Position numbers and translations under genes: made by a program
Part shown: positions 26,387 through 35,023 of the stretch, piece by piece
Numbering within the stretch: position 1 is the stretch's first letter
Layout: every line of letters starts with the position of its first letter
Notes under the pieces: model-generated
What the model saw: the letters and a program-made list of their open reading frames with translations, nothing else
What the model was told of the DNA's origin: nothing
The model's database searches: none
Source of the DNA: Colwellia sp. TT2012
GTDB taxonomy: Bacteria > Pseudomonadota > Gammaproteobacteria > Enterobacterales > Alteromonadaceae
Direction: 5' to 3'
Length of the DNA stretch: 64,000 bases
Assembly: GCF_001440345.1 (NCBI RefSeq)
Contig: NZ_LJYX01000006.1
Coordinates: forward strand, 744,001 to 808,000

Positions 26387-27433
26387 TTATGATCTTAAGG
26401 TTAAGGTCACTAATACTATGCCATGATCGGTACTTTCGCCATCACGCGCGAAGATAGGATTAATTAAATGTCGGTCGTAAGTATCATAGTTACTGACTTG
26501 ATAAAGACTGTCGTGATAGCTGGCATCAAATTCACATGACAATAAGATGTAATCGAGTACCGAGCTAGTATTAGCAAAATAATGTGTTGGTGTCCGCGGT
26601 ACTTTTTCTGCTCGACCTACTGCTAGCTTAGTATTAGCTGCATTAGGTTCATCAGCTTCGTTCACTTCCTTAGCCAGCGCCAGTTGCAATAAATCCCAAG
26701 CATCATTTAAACAATATTTAGCCAGATAGGCATCGCGATCAATGTGGGAGACAAAACGTAAGGTATTGGTCAGTAAATGACTTAACACACCATCCGTTAA
26801 GCTATTATTGAAATCGCCCATTAAGACCATGGGCTGACCAGTAGTCTCTCGCCGCTCTATCATCTCAATCATTAATAACGTCGCTTCACTGCCACGTTGT
26901 ATGGTTGAGCCCCAACTACCAGCCACTTGTGCTTTTAGACTGTCAATAATAGCTTGTTCTGGTGTTCTACTTTTATCTTGCTCATCGAGATCAATCATTG
27001 AACGCTTAGATTTAAAATGCACCACATAACAATCACAATTACCTAGATGAGGTACTGCAACCGTCGCTCTGATTATTTTTCGGCTAAAAGAAAAGTCACT
27101 GCTCAAACCTAATGTTTGGGCAAGGTCAGCATTAGGACGTACCGCATCAACCTCAACAATAGGATAGCGAGAGGCAATGGCGACCACAGGACGTCGATAA
27201 ATAAAATCATCAATAACCTCGGGTTGATCAACCACGGCAAAATAATTATAGCCTTGCGCGGTAACCAATTCTTTTAATGACTCGGTACTAAACACTTCTT
27301 GAAAACCAATAATGTCAGGCTGATATTCACGTAAATAATCCGCTATCCATTTTTGTTTTTTATGCCATTGCTCGGCACTATAAATACGCTCAAACTCATA
27401 ATAAGCATTGGGTGGCTCAAGGTAATTAAACAA
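26387..27433 (-). CDS. Endonuclease/exonuclease/phosphatase (EEP) family protein
   Basis: At least 348 residues. EEP-fold motifs are present: DIIGFQEVFS with the metal-binding Glu, VVHFKSKR, LMGDFNNS (catalytic DxN), VLDYILLS and the C-terminal STDHGIVLV with SDH-type His. Members cleave nucleic-acid or phosphate esters; the substrate is unknown. The first normal start codon is the TTG at 27433, but the conserved first strand (QLKIATFNLFNY) is encoded further upstream in the same frame, where no ATG, GTG or TTG exists. A rare ATC start at 27497-27499 (370 residues), 10 bases after AAGGA, or a mutated start (ACG at 27458-27460) would restore it. It lies 80 bp after the cyclophilin gene, probably co-transcribed. 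Confidence 0.82.
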   Translation of the reverse strand: MFNYLEPPNAYYEFERIYSAEQWHKKQKWIADYLREYQPDIIGFQEVFSTESLKELVTAQGYNYFAVVDQPEVIDDFIYRRPVVAIASRYPIVEVDAVRPNADLAQTLGLSSDFSFSRKIIRATVAVPHLGNCDCYVVHFKSKRSMIDLDEQDKSRTPEQAIIDSLKAQVAGSWGSTIQRGSEATLLMIEMIERRETTGQPMVLMGDFNNSLTDGVLSHLLTNTLRFVSHIDRDAYLAKYCLNDAWDLLQLALAKEVNEADEPNAANTKLAVGRAEKVPRTPTHYFANTSSVLDYILLSCEFDASYHDSLYQVSNYDTYDRHLINPIFARDGESTDHGIVLVTLTLRS

Positions 27434-27513
27434 ATTGAAGGTGGCAATTTTAAGTTGCGTATCTACTACTGAGGCGGCTAATGTATCTGCTATAACGATA
27501 AGGTTAAATTCCT

Positions 27514-28173
27514 TTATTCACTGTCGGCTATACGAATTGAGGCTTTAATTATTTTAACTTCGGTTGTGGTTTTACCACGTCTACTGCCTAAGGCTTCAAT
27601 TTTAGCTAAACTACCTTCTTCATCGTTAACAACTTTACCAAAAACAGTATGTTTGCCATCTAAAAAAGGTGTTGCTTTAAAGGTAATAAAAAATTGACTG
27701 CCATCAGTACCTGGGCCTGAATTCGCCATGCTTAACATGCCAGCTTCGCTATGATCTGCCGTACCTTCAAATTCGCCATCATATTTATAACCTGGGTTAC
27801 CTGAGCCACTGCCTAAAGGATCACCGCCTTGCGCCATAAATCCTGGAATTACCCGATGAAAAATTAACTCATCATAGAAACCAAGCTTAGTTAAGTAAAT
27901 GGTACTAGAAACATGCATGGGTGCTGAATCTGTTAATAGTTTGATGGTGAGGTTACCCTGGTTTGTTTGCAGCTCCCAAAAATAATCTTTGCCTTGGGTA
28001 AAGGTAAGTAATGGCGGTTTAGTTAATTGGGTTTTCCAACTTGGATCTGTTTTATCTATAGCTTGGTGAGTAATAAAACTCTCGGCTTGTTTTATGGCCG
28101 TATCGCCGTCACTACAAGCCGAGAGGGTGATTATTAAAAAAAGGCTAGCAATTATTTTATTGTTATTCTTCAT
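27514..28173 (-). CDS. Lipoprotein peptidyl-prolyl cis-trans isomerase, cyclophilin type
   Basis: 219 residues. Lipoprotein signal MKNNNKIIASLFLIITLSAC with anchor Cys20, so it acts in the periplasm or on a membrane. After a linker of about 45 residues the cyclophilin domain starts with GNLTIKLLTDSAPMHVSST and carries the catalytic FHRVIPGFMAQGGDP, then GSQFFITFKATPFLDGKHTV and FGKV. It assists folding of envelope proteins by proline isomerisation. The AAGGA used by the downstream EEP gene overlaps this gene's stop codon, which suggests coupling. Confidence 0.92.
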   Translation of the reverse strand: MKNNNKIIASLFLIITLSACSDGDTAIKQAESFITHQAIDKTDPSWKTQLTKPPLLTFTQGKDYFWELQTNQGNLTIKLLTDSAPMHVSSTIYLTKLGFYDELIFHRVIPGFMAQGGDPLGSGSGNPGYKYDGEFEGTADHSEAGMLSMANSGPGTDGSQFFITFKATPFLDGKHTVFGKVVNDEEGSLAKIEALGSRRGKTTTEVKIIKASIRIADSE

Positions 28174-28685
28174 ATAAAAGGTCTTATGGTGTTATTTTAA
28201 GGGTTGAAAGTATTTTAACTTATCGGGTGTTGTCAGATGTTATCAGCTATCAAGTTGCAGATAACAGTATTCCCCATTATTTTTTAATGGCTGTGTTTTA
28301 CTGAGCAAAGCTGGCGTTATTCACTTTTCCTGCTGCCATCATCGCGACATCCAATAAAGCAATAGTCTAAGCAAATCATTTAGCCAGCAGCAACTCTACC
28401 AAGTTTATTGACGATATCGGCAGTTATTGGTAATGATTTAGGCTATATGTGCCAATATAAGTCACTATATTAAATAACGTTAGCAAGAATGTTTTGATTA
28501 GATTAAAATAGCTATAATGGTTAACCCCTATGTTAGCTTTTATGTTTGGCCCAGGATAGATGTTAATAAACTATTCTCAGGGTCTTAGGTGGGCGTTATT
28601 GATGAAGCCCAGGCAATGCTTAACAGGCAAATAAATACAATGATGTTGTTAAGATAAAACGTCAATAAGAGGTCGTGGTAAATCT
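28174..28685. other. Divergent spacer, about 510 bp
   Basis: Separates the minus-strand cyclophilin from the plus-strand J-domain cluster and should hold both promoters. No gene, repeat or confident regulatory site was recognised. Confidence 0.3.
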
Positions 28686-28946
28686 ATGGATTATTTTGAA
28701 CAGTTAGCTGTAGCTAGAAATGCAACGACGGTCGAGATCAAAAAAGCCTATCGAAAACTCGCTAATCAATATCACCCAGATAAAAATACTAGCACTGAGG
28801 ATGGCGAGAAATTCCAATTAATTCAAAAGGCCTATGAGGCTATTTCGGATCCTAAAAAGCGTACTTTGTACCTGAAAAGTAACTATACCGTTATAGCAGA
28901 TCCCCGAGTGGTAGCAGATTCTTTTTGGCATAATGCCTTGAGTTAA
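28686..28946 (+). CDS. Small protein consisting of a J-domain only
   Basis: 86 residues: [20 protein letters not shown], then [14 protein letters not shown] with the HPD motif at 30-32, and [20 protein letters not shown]. This is a full J-domain at the N-terminus with only about 20 extra residues and no G/F, zinc-finger or client-binding region. J-domains stimulate the DnaK ATPase, so it may recruit Hsp70 to specific partners. It heads a run of four same-strand genes with 84, 25 and 59-bp gaps whose other members are unrecognised. GGTCGTGG upstream of the ATG is a weak ribosome site. Confidence 0.88.
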   Translation: MDYFEQLAVARNATTVEIKKAYRKLANQYHPDKNTSTEDGEKFQLIQKAYEAISDPKKRTLYLKSNYTVIADPRVVADSFWHNALS

Positions 28947-29030
28947 GCGTTAAGTTAAACGCCAAGCGAACTTATCACTTATAAAGCAGACAATACTCTC
29001 ACGTATAAAACATGTAATTAGGAAATAACC

Positions 29031-29492
29031 TTGCACATTGAAAAATACATACCTGATTATTTAACTGATTATTTTTCTATGTATTTAGAAAATATGACCT
29101 CGTTAACTGATCCGGAAAACCCTGAATTATTATCAACATATTTAGCTAATTTATTTACACCGTTAAATACTACGCCTTTATTATTTAGTGGCATGGTTGA
29201 TCAATTAGCCATGGCTATCACCACAAAAATTAAAATTGATAATAAAAACTTAGCGTTACTTGGCTTAATGGATGAACCTTCTTGGGCGGAGGTAAAGCCA
29301 TTCGTTGGTGTACATACTGATGCCAGAGCCTGTATTACTGAACTGATGGCTCATGCCGAACAGGAGTTGAAAATTGCTGTTTTACTTATTCATTTTTATA
29401 AGTGCTACGATGCCACGCCTTTAAAAGCTGCCCCAGACAATTATGAACAAGTCGATGATTATGCATCGGATGATTTTGATGAGAACTACTAG
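29031..29492 (+). CDS. Unknown acidic protein, J-domain cluster gene 2
   Basis: 153 residues from a TTG (29031) that follows TAGGAAATAACC, a good ribosome site at the right distance; no in-frame ATG lies nearby upstream. The protein is helical, without signal peptide or membrane segment, and ends in a very acidic tail (EQVDDYASDDFDENY). No family recognised. Position in the run with the J-domain protein suggests a shared function, perhaps as a chaperone client or partner. Confidence 0.68.
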   Translation: MHIEKYIPDYLTDYFSMYLENMTSLTDPENPELLSTYLANLFTPLNTTPLLFSGMVDQLAMAITTKIKIDNKNLALLGLMDEPSWAEVKPFVGVHTDARACITELMAHAEQELKIAVLLIHFYKCYDATPLKAAPDNYEQVDDYASDDFDENY

Positions 29493-29517
29493 TAGATTTA
29501 CCTTCTAAGGAATAACC

Positions 29518-30165
29518 GTGACAAAAAATGCATTAACTCTGGCTACCGATATTATCGAAATAGCACAACAAAGCGGTAGACGCGCAGGTACTTCATTAGA
29601 GGCAATTGCTTCTGAAGAAGGTGATGAAAAAATGATGGCAGTGTTAAGCGAAATGGATATTTTAACCGTCGCTAAAATTGTCAGAGAACACGATGCCACC
29701 ATTCCTTCTATCGCTACTTGGTTAATGGATGCCGAGTCTATTAAGCAGTTATTAAATGTTGAGCCCTCTTATTGGCAAAATATGGATGAAGACCATGTGT
29801 TTTGTGCGCAAACAGAAGCACAGAGTTTATTATCACAAATTTTTCTTTCTTCAGACGATGAAGAAAAACAGCTAGAAGTATTAAAAGCCATTGTTGAAGA
29901 TGACTTTGGCCTATTATATTTGTCTCTGCCATTTGTTGGCCATGATTTTTCAGAACTCGAAGAAGACGAAGAGCAAGTATCAGGCAGTATTGAAGAGCTG
30001 TTAATGAAAATCAAATCCCTCGATGAAGAATCCTACCGTGAAGTTATGGTGGTTAGTAGCAATGGTACGTTAGACAATGTTGAAAAAGCGTTGAAAGATA
30101 ATGCTAATAAACAAAGAGTGACATCAGTAGCAATAGATACCGATGACATGTTTGCACCACTTTGA
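29518..30165 (+). CDS. Unknown acidic protein, J-domain cluster gene 3
   Basis: 215 residues from GTG 29518, preceded by CTAAGGAATAACC, nearly the same ribosome site as gene 2. It starts 25 bp after gene 2. The chain is helical and strongly acidic, with clusters such as SSDDEEKQLE and ELEEDEEQ, and has no signal peptide, membrane helix or known catalytic motif. Residues about 35-70 (EKMMAVLSEMDILTVAKIVR) look like a small helical repeat. Family unknown. Confidence 0.7.
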   Translation: MTKNALTLATDIIEIAQQSGRRAGTSLEAIASEEGDEKMMAVLSEMDILTVAKIVREHDATIPSIATWLMDAESIKQLLNVEPSYWQNMDEDHVFCAQTEAQSLLSQIFLSSDDEEKQLEVLKAIVEDDFGLLYLSLPFVGHDFSELEEDEEQVSGSIEELLMKIKSLDEESYREVMVVSSNGTLDNVEKALKDNANKQRVTSVAIDTDDMFAPL

Positions 30166-30224
30166 TGGGCAAAAAACTATTACCATAGCCTTAATCAACA
30201 GCTTACTATAACTAGGATTCATTA

Positions 30225-31154
30225 ATGAGAATTGCAGAGTTAAGAAACCATCCTTTTCTACTTTTAGTGTTAAAAGACGGAGAAAATGACGGCTATTTTT
30301 CTTCGGAGTTTATCCATAAGAGCAAACAACAATTAGTTGATATGTCTTTGCGTATCGCCTCGGATAATTTATCGATAATTTATGCGGATCAAATTAAAAA
30401 AGGCTGTGAAATTGTTCTCGGTATTACCAATTTAGGTTTGTTAGATTTGTGTGATAACGATGCCGATAAAGCAAAAGAGATCATCAAGACTCAAGGCATT
30501 GTTTATTGTTTTAGAGCAGGTTGGGCTAAATATGCCCAATTAAAGAAAGTATCACCAGCATTTTTTGAAGGTATTTCGATCAGCAGTTATGCCTTAGCAA
30601 TTAACGATACCGCTGACATTAGGCTTATGCATAACAATTTTATGAAAGAAAGCTATAAAAGTGCCAAGCTATTAGATGTTTATAAAAGCATTGCCGCGCG
30701 CTATAGCGCTAATGCCCTGCTGATTGAAAATGATGAAAATATACTGATATTTGAGTTACAACGTTTTCTTAATTCCGCGATTGCCTTATTACTGATCGAT
30801 TCTGATAAAAAAGTATTTACCAGTTCTTTATATCAAAAGTTTAACACTTATCTGCTCAGTACAGAGAAAGACTTACTGCTGGAAAAGTTGGCGACTTGTA
30901 TAGTAAAACTGACCGAGCAACTGTCGATACCCACTAGAAGTTATTTGCAAGAAATTGAGTTATTAGACTTTACTGAATTTAAGAGCATTATTAATCAACA
31001 AACTGATATCTCTATTTTTATTCAAGAAATATTAGAACTTCCTATAACACTAGCGGCCGAATTGAATGATGACTTTGAGGGTGGCTATGATTTTCATAGT
31101 GACGATGAAGATGATATCGCTTATTTAAGGCCAGATGTAGAAGAAAGCCCATAG
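30225..31154 (+). CDS. Unknown protein, J-domain cluster gene 4
   Basis: 309 residues from ATG 30225 with ACTAGGATT upstream. The predicted protein is helical with a few hydrophobic stretches that are too short for membrane spans, and ends in an acidic tail (FEGGYDFHSDDEDDIAYLRP). All three unknowns of this cluster carry acidic stretches, two of them as C-terminal tails, which is unusual and may be a common docking feature. No family recognised. The next gene, a kinase, starts 239 bp later and is probably separate. Confidence 0.72.
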   Translation: MRIAELRNHPFLLLVLKDGENDGYFSSEFIHKSKQQLVDMSLRIASDNLSIIYADQIKKGCEIVLGITNLGLLDLCDNDADKAKEIIKTQGIVYCFRAGWAKYAQLKKVSPAFFEGISISSYALAINDTADIRLMHNNFMKESYKSAKLLDVYKSIAARYSANALLIENDENILIFELQRFLNSAIALLLIDSDKKVFTSSLYQKFNTYLLSTEKDLLLEKLATCIVKLTEQLSIPTRSYLQEIELLDFTEFKSIINQQTDISIFIQEILELPITLAAELNDDFEGGYDFHSDDEDDIAYLRPDVEESP

Positions 31155-31393
31155 CATTATTATAGTTTTAGGTAAGTAAGTACCAGTAAATGCATGTTTA
31201 TTCAATTATGTGTTTGTTAAAGCCGACTTGGTGTTTTTCTATGGGCAAGCCAAGTCAGCCATCCCCCTTTTCATGCAGTCATCCCTCAGGCCGTAATGAT
31301 CACTCTTTTCTAAAGTTCACTAAAGTCCCAGCTATAGGCCAATTAATTACTATAATTAAATTCTAATACTTGTAGCCAGTGGTTAATTGTCTA

Positions 31394-33445
31394 ATGATGC
31401 TAATGAAGCAGACACTGTTAACTCTCTTTCTTTTCTTGTTTTTTTCCTTTGCTTGGGCTAATTATGAGAAAAGCCTTATCGAAAAATTAACCACGATAGA
31501 GTCGTTAGTTGTCTCTGAGCCTGAACAGGCACTTACCGCAATAGAGCAGTTAACAAAGAGCAAAGTAAAGTTAACGACAACACAAAGAGTTGAGATAATT
31601 AGGCATAAAGCGGTAGCTAATACTTACTTAAATCATCATCAAGTAGCACTTAAAACCATTGAAGAAGTAAAGGAAATCGCCAATTTAGCAAGTGATAAAA
31701 TTTTTCTGTGGCATTACTACAACACAAAAGCCATTGTTTATTGGCATATGGATAGTATTGAAAAGTCATTGAGCACCCACTTAGAGGCCTATGGTGTAGT
31801 AAAAAGCATTACCGAGTTCAGTACTTATCAAGCTATTAGTGAAGGAAATATTGGGTATGCTTTTATCAAATTAGGTTTTTATAAACAAGCGGTTACTTAT
31901 TTAGAGTCCGCGTTAGTAATAGTGTTAATGAATGATAATGTTGCTGTTTTGGCGTCAGCCTATAACAATCTAGGTGAAGCCTACTTAAAGGGGGGCAATT
32001 ATATAAAATCTTTTGAGATGCTTGAAAAATCACTGGCGATACGACTTGAGCATAAGTTGACATTTCATTCCTCATTTTCTTATCAAAATATTGGCCTGCT
32101 TTATTACCAGAAAAAAAATTATCAGCAAGCAGAAACGGCTTTTAATAAGGCCATTGAAATAAGAGAGCAAGCGGGTTTTGTCAAAGGTTTATTGGTTAGC
32201 AAGTTAGCCTTAGTTAAGGTCTATATTGCCAGTAATAAATATGTATTAGCACAACAAGTGATTACAGTAGTGATAGTGACAGCGAAAACACAAAAAAACA
32301 ATACCAGTTTATCAAAGGCTTATGACCTACAACGACAGATATATGCTGATAGCCAAGATTACCAAAGCGCTTATCAAGCCTCTTTACTTTATCAGCAAAC
32401 CTTAGAGCAGGTGATCACACGTAAAACCAGCGATAAACTGGCTAGTTACCTCAATACATCGGAGTCAATTTATAAAGATCTCAATATATTAAAACTAAAA
32501 AAGAATGCTGAAATTAAAGCGCTGCAAGTTAATAGTGAGCGACAAAAAACAAAAATCATGCTTATTTCTGGTTTTTGTATGGTAATTCTTCTGGCTGTTT
32601 TTTTATGGACAGTGCAAAAGAGTAAAAAAGTCATCGCAAAAACAAACGCTAACCTATCTTTAACCTTAACTCAATTGCAACAAACTCAAGAGAAGCTCGT
32701 TAAATCGGGGAAAATGTCGGCGCTAACGACCTTAGTTTCTAGAATGGCGCATCAAGTAAATACTCCTTTAGGCATAGCCGTTACCGGGGTATCTCATATC
32801 CATGAAAAAGTTGAATGTTTTAGGAAACTAATTGCGGGGGGAGGGGTGAAGAAGTCAGAGATTAATTCGTTAATGGCTGACTTGAACAAAGGTTGTGAAT
32901 TGTCTTCAAATTCTATAAATAAAGTCGCTGGCTTAATTAGTCAATTTAAAATGATTTCTGAAAATTTGGAGGCGGAAACGCAACAAGAGTTTGAAATTTT
33001 TGAACATGTATCTAAGCATACTGATTTAATTTTAATCTTGCTTAAACAAGATAAGCCCATCATTAATATCTCAGGCAGCAAGGTGCGGATATTAGGCTAT
33101 CCAGAAGCATTGAATAAGGTTTTTAGCCAATTAATTGCTAATTCTATCGATCATGCTTTTGCGGATACCCTAAGCCCAGAAATAAATATTGAGATTGCTA
33201 AAGTAAAGGATCAGCTTGAAATTACTTATCAAGACAACGGTAAAGGCATTGATTCAGCGATGGTGAACGATGTTTTTGAACCCTTTTATACCACGACTAT
33301 GGGCAATAAAAATTTGGGTATTGGACTAAGCATAGTATACAACCTAGTGGTGCAACTTATGCTGGGTAATATTCAATGTATACCCAAACAAGAGAAGGGC
33401 ATCATGTTTTGTATCACTTTACCCCTGAAGGTAAAGTCAGCTTAG
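31394..33445 (+). CDS. TPR-containing sensor histidine kinase
   Basis: 683 residues from ATG 31394; upstream GTG 31379 and nearby ATGs at 31397 and 31403 are alternatives. A signal peptide (hydrophobic core about 7-25, ending FAWAN) exports a periplasmic domain of TPR repeats (about 60-330: YNNLGEAYLKGGNYIKSFEM, YQNIGLLYYQKKNYQQAETA). A transmembrane helix follows (about 388-410), a short coiled coil, and a kinase core with His at about 453 in RMAHQVNTPLG, N-box ANSIDHAF, DNGKGID and LGIGLSIVYN. It senses an envelope signal. No response regulator is adjacent, so the partner is elsewhere. Confidence 0.9.
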   Translation: MMLMKQTLLTLFLFLFFSFAWANYEKSLIEKLTTIESLVVSEPEQALTAIEQLTKSKVKLTTTQRVEIIRHKAVANTYLNHHQVALKTIEEVKEIANLASDKIFLWHYYNTKAIVYWHMDSIEKSLSTHLEAYGVVKSITEFSTYQAISEGNIGYAFIKLGFYKQAVTYLESALVIVLMNDNVAVLASAYNNLGEAYLKGGNYIKSFEMLEKSLAIRLEHKLTFHSSFSYQNIGLLYYQKKNYQQAETAFNKAIEIREQAGFVKGLLVSKLALVKVYIASNKYVLAQQVITVVIVTAKTQKNNTSLSKAYDLQRQIYADSQDYQSAYQASLLYQQTLEQVITRKTSDKLASYLNTSESIYKDLNILKLKKNAEIKALQVNSERQKTKIMLISGFCMVILLAVFLWTVQKSKKVIAKTNANLSLTLTQLQQTQEKLVKSGKMSALTTLVSRMAHQVNTPLGIAVTGVSHIHEKVECFRKLIAGGGVKKSEINSLMADLNKGCELSSNSINKVAGLISQFKMISENLEAETQQEFEIFEHVSKHTDLILILLKQDKPIINISGSKVRILGYPEALNKVFSQLIANSIDHAFADTLSPEINIEIAKVKDQLEITYQDNGKGIDSAMVNDVFEPFYTTTMGNKNLGIGLSIVYNLVVQLMLGNIQCIPKQEKGIMFCITLPLKVKSA

Positions 33446-33474
33446 TTTAATAATAATGAGTTAAGGTGTGTGGC

Positions 33475-34686
33475 TTAGATACCTAAATCATGACACCATT
33501 GGCTAGCGTTGAGAAACTCTTGCTGAATGACTTGTTTGTTTAAGGCATTACTGGTAATTAATTGGTTAATATCACCATTTTTTCCTGAGATGAACGCAGT
33601 TGTTAACTTCAATAACTCGCCTAAGGGGCCTGCTTGTTTTAGTAACGCTTGTTCAATGGGGGGAGCCAAAGGCATGGTTTTGATTATTTGGGCCATGGGT
33701 ATGGCCAACATCACTTCAATGGCACTGAGTAAACCGGTGATAAAAGCAAATTCACTCACCGATTGAAAGCTATTACTATGACTTAGCTCTGCCATCATTT
33801 TTCCGGTTATGAGTGCCTGTCGGCACACTTCATCTGCAGTATCTGATGTTAAATTTGATAGCGCTAAAATAGCGACAAATTGGCATAACTGATCATCACC
33901 TAAGTAGACCGCTGCTTGTTTTAGCGAAGTGATTTCAACCCTAGAGCCAGTTGAAACATTATTGACCATTTTCAGTAAACCTATACTGAGGTTGACATCG
34001 TGACTGATAATTTTAGTCACTTCGTCATAATTTATAGGTCTATTAAAGGTTTCACTTAATAACTGTAGCATTTTGGTTTTTTGGCTGGTTAGTTTTTGCC
34101 CCGCGACTATTTCCGGTTGATGATAAAAATAGCCTTGGAAATAGGTAAAACCGATTTCGACTAGAGCTTGTCTTTGGTATTTTGTTTCAACTCTTTCCGC
34201 GGCCAGCTTTATATTATAAGGCTTCATTCTAGGCAAGGCAGCAATTATCCGTTTGGGATTAATTTTTTCTAAGTTTACTTTTATTATGCTTATATAGGGA
34301 AATAACACGTCCCAGTGAATCGCTAAGTCATACTCAGTTAAAGCTATTTGGTAACCCTTGCCATGGTAATAGGCAATAATTTTCAATAAGTTTTTTGTCG
34401 GTTTTTTATGACCAACCAATTCAATCACTATGCTACTTTTATCAAACATTAACGGGTATTTATGAATTAAAGAGTACTCTGTGAAATTGATAAAGGCGAC
34501 CTTGCCCATGCTTAATGTTTGTATATCACTATAAATATGGTTTTGGATAATTAATTTAGCGCTGGCTACGTTGGGATCTATTTCTGGGAATTTATTGTCA
34601 GGACTATCTCTAAAGAATAGCTCATAGCCAATGGTTTCTAACTTATGGTTTAATATGGCTTGGCGAGCAATATAGGTTTTTTTCAT
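33475..34686 (-). CDS. EAL-HDOD signalling protein (YuxH/CdgJ type)
   Basis: 403 residues. The N-terminal half is a degenerate EAL domain: YIARQAILNHKLETIGYELF has YEL in place of the catalytic EAL, and later metal-binding residues are not conserved. The C-terminal half (about 200-400) is an HDOD domain (SVGLLKMVN-type core as LSIGLLKMVNNVS, then ITSLKQAAVYLGDDQLCQFV). Such proteins generally do not hydrolyse c-di-GMP but act as protein-protein regulators of motility or surface behaviour. Monocistronic, convergent with the TPR kinase. Confidence 0.88.
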   Translation of the reverse strand: MKKTYIARQAILNHKLETIGYELFFRDSPDNKFPEIDPNVASAKLIIQNHIYSDIQTLSMGKVAFINFTEYSLIHKYPLMFDKSSIVIELVGHKKPTKNLLKIIAYYHGKGYQIALTEYDLAIHWDVLFPYISIIKVNLEKINPKRIIAALPRMKPYNIKLAAERVETKYQRQALVEIGFTYFQGYFYHQPEIVAGQKLTSQKTKMLQLLSETFNRPINYDEVTKIISHDVNLSIGLLKMVNNVSTGSRVEITSLKQAAVYLGDDQLCQFVAILALSNLTSDTADEVCRQALITGKMMAELSHSNSFQSVSEFAFITGLLSAIEVMLAIPMAQIIKTMPLAPPIEQALLKQAGPLGELLKLTTAFISGKNGDINQLITSNALNKQVIQQEFLNASQWCHDLGI

Positions 34687-34810
34687 GGAATATTAGTGGT
34701 TGAACTGCTTTAGTTAACTATACACTTAACAAAGCGAATGAGTGATATTTTCAAGTGTTTTTTAGTAAAGCTACTAGGAAATACTCGGACAAAAATATTT
34801 TCGGAAATAG

Positions 34811-34963
34811 GCAAAGAAACTGAGTTATTCACCCGTTTTACTACAGTGGCTGGTGAGTGGCGTACCTGATGAAATAAAGCAGCGCCATATTAAACATTGT
34901 ACTGCGGCGGATGCTGCATGGCGCAGGGATCAAAGGGGCATTAAATTTATAAGCCCGTATTAA
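34811..34963 (+). pseudogene. Possible C-terminal gene remnant
   Basis: Between TAG (34808-34810) and TAA (34961-34963) the plus strand reads AKKLSYSPVLLQWLVSGVPD, then EIKQRHIKHCTAADAAWRRD and QRGIKFISPY. The composition is protein-like but there is no start codon and no family was recognised. It fills the otherwise empty 337-bp spacer between the EAL-HDOD and katG genes. Low confidence. Confidence 0.25.
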
Positions 34964-34981
34964 AAAAGATTGATGAAATGA

Positions 34982-35003
34982 AAAAAGCGAGTACTCGCTT
35001 TTT
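34982..35003 (-). terminator. Rho-independent terminator of katG
   Basis: Perfect 11-bp palindromic arms AAAAAGCGAGT (34982-34992) / ACTCGCTTTTT (34993-35003), with a GTAC loop in practice. It lies 20 bp beyond the katG stop and gives a U-run on the minus strand. Confidence 0.82.
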
Positions 35004-35023
35004 ATTTTAAGCTTATTTTAACG

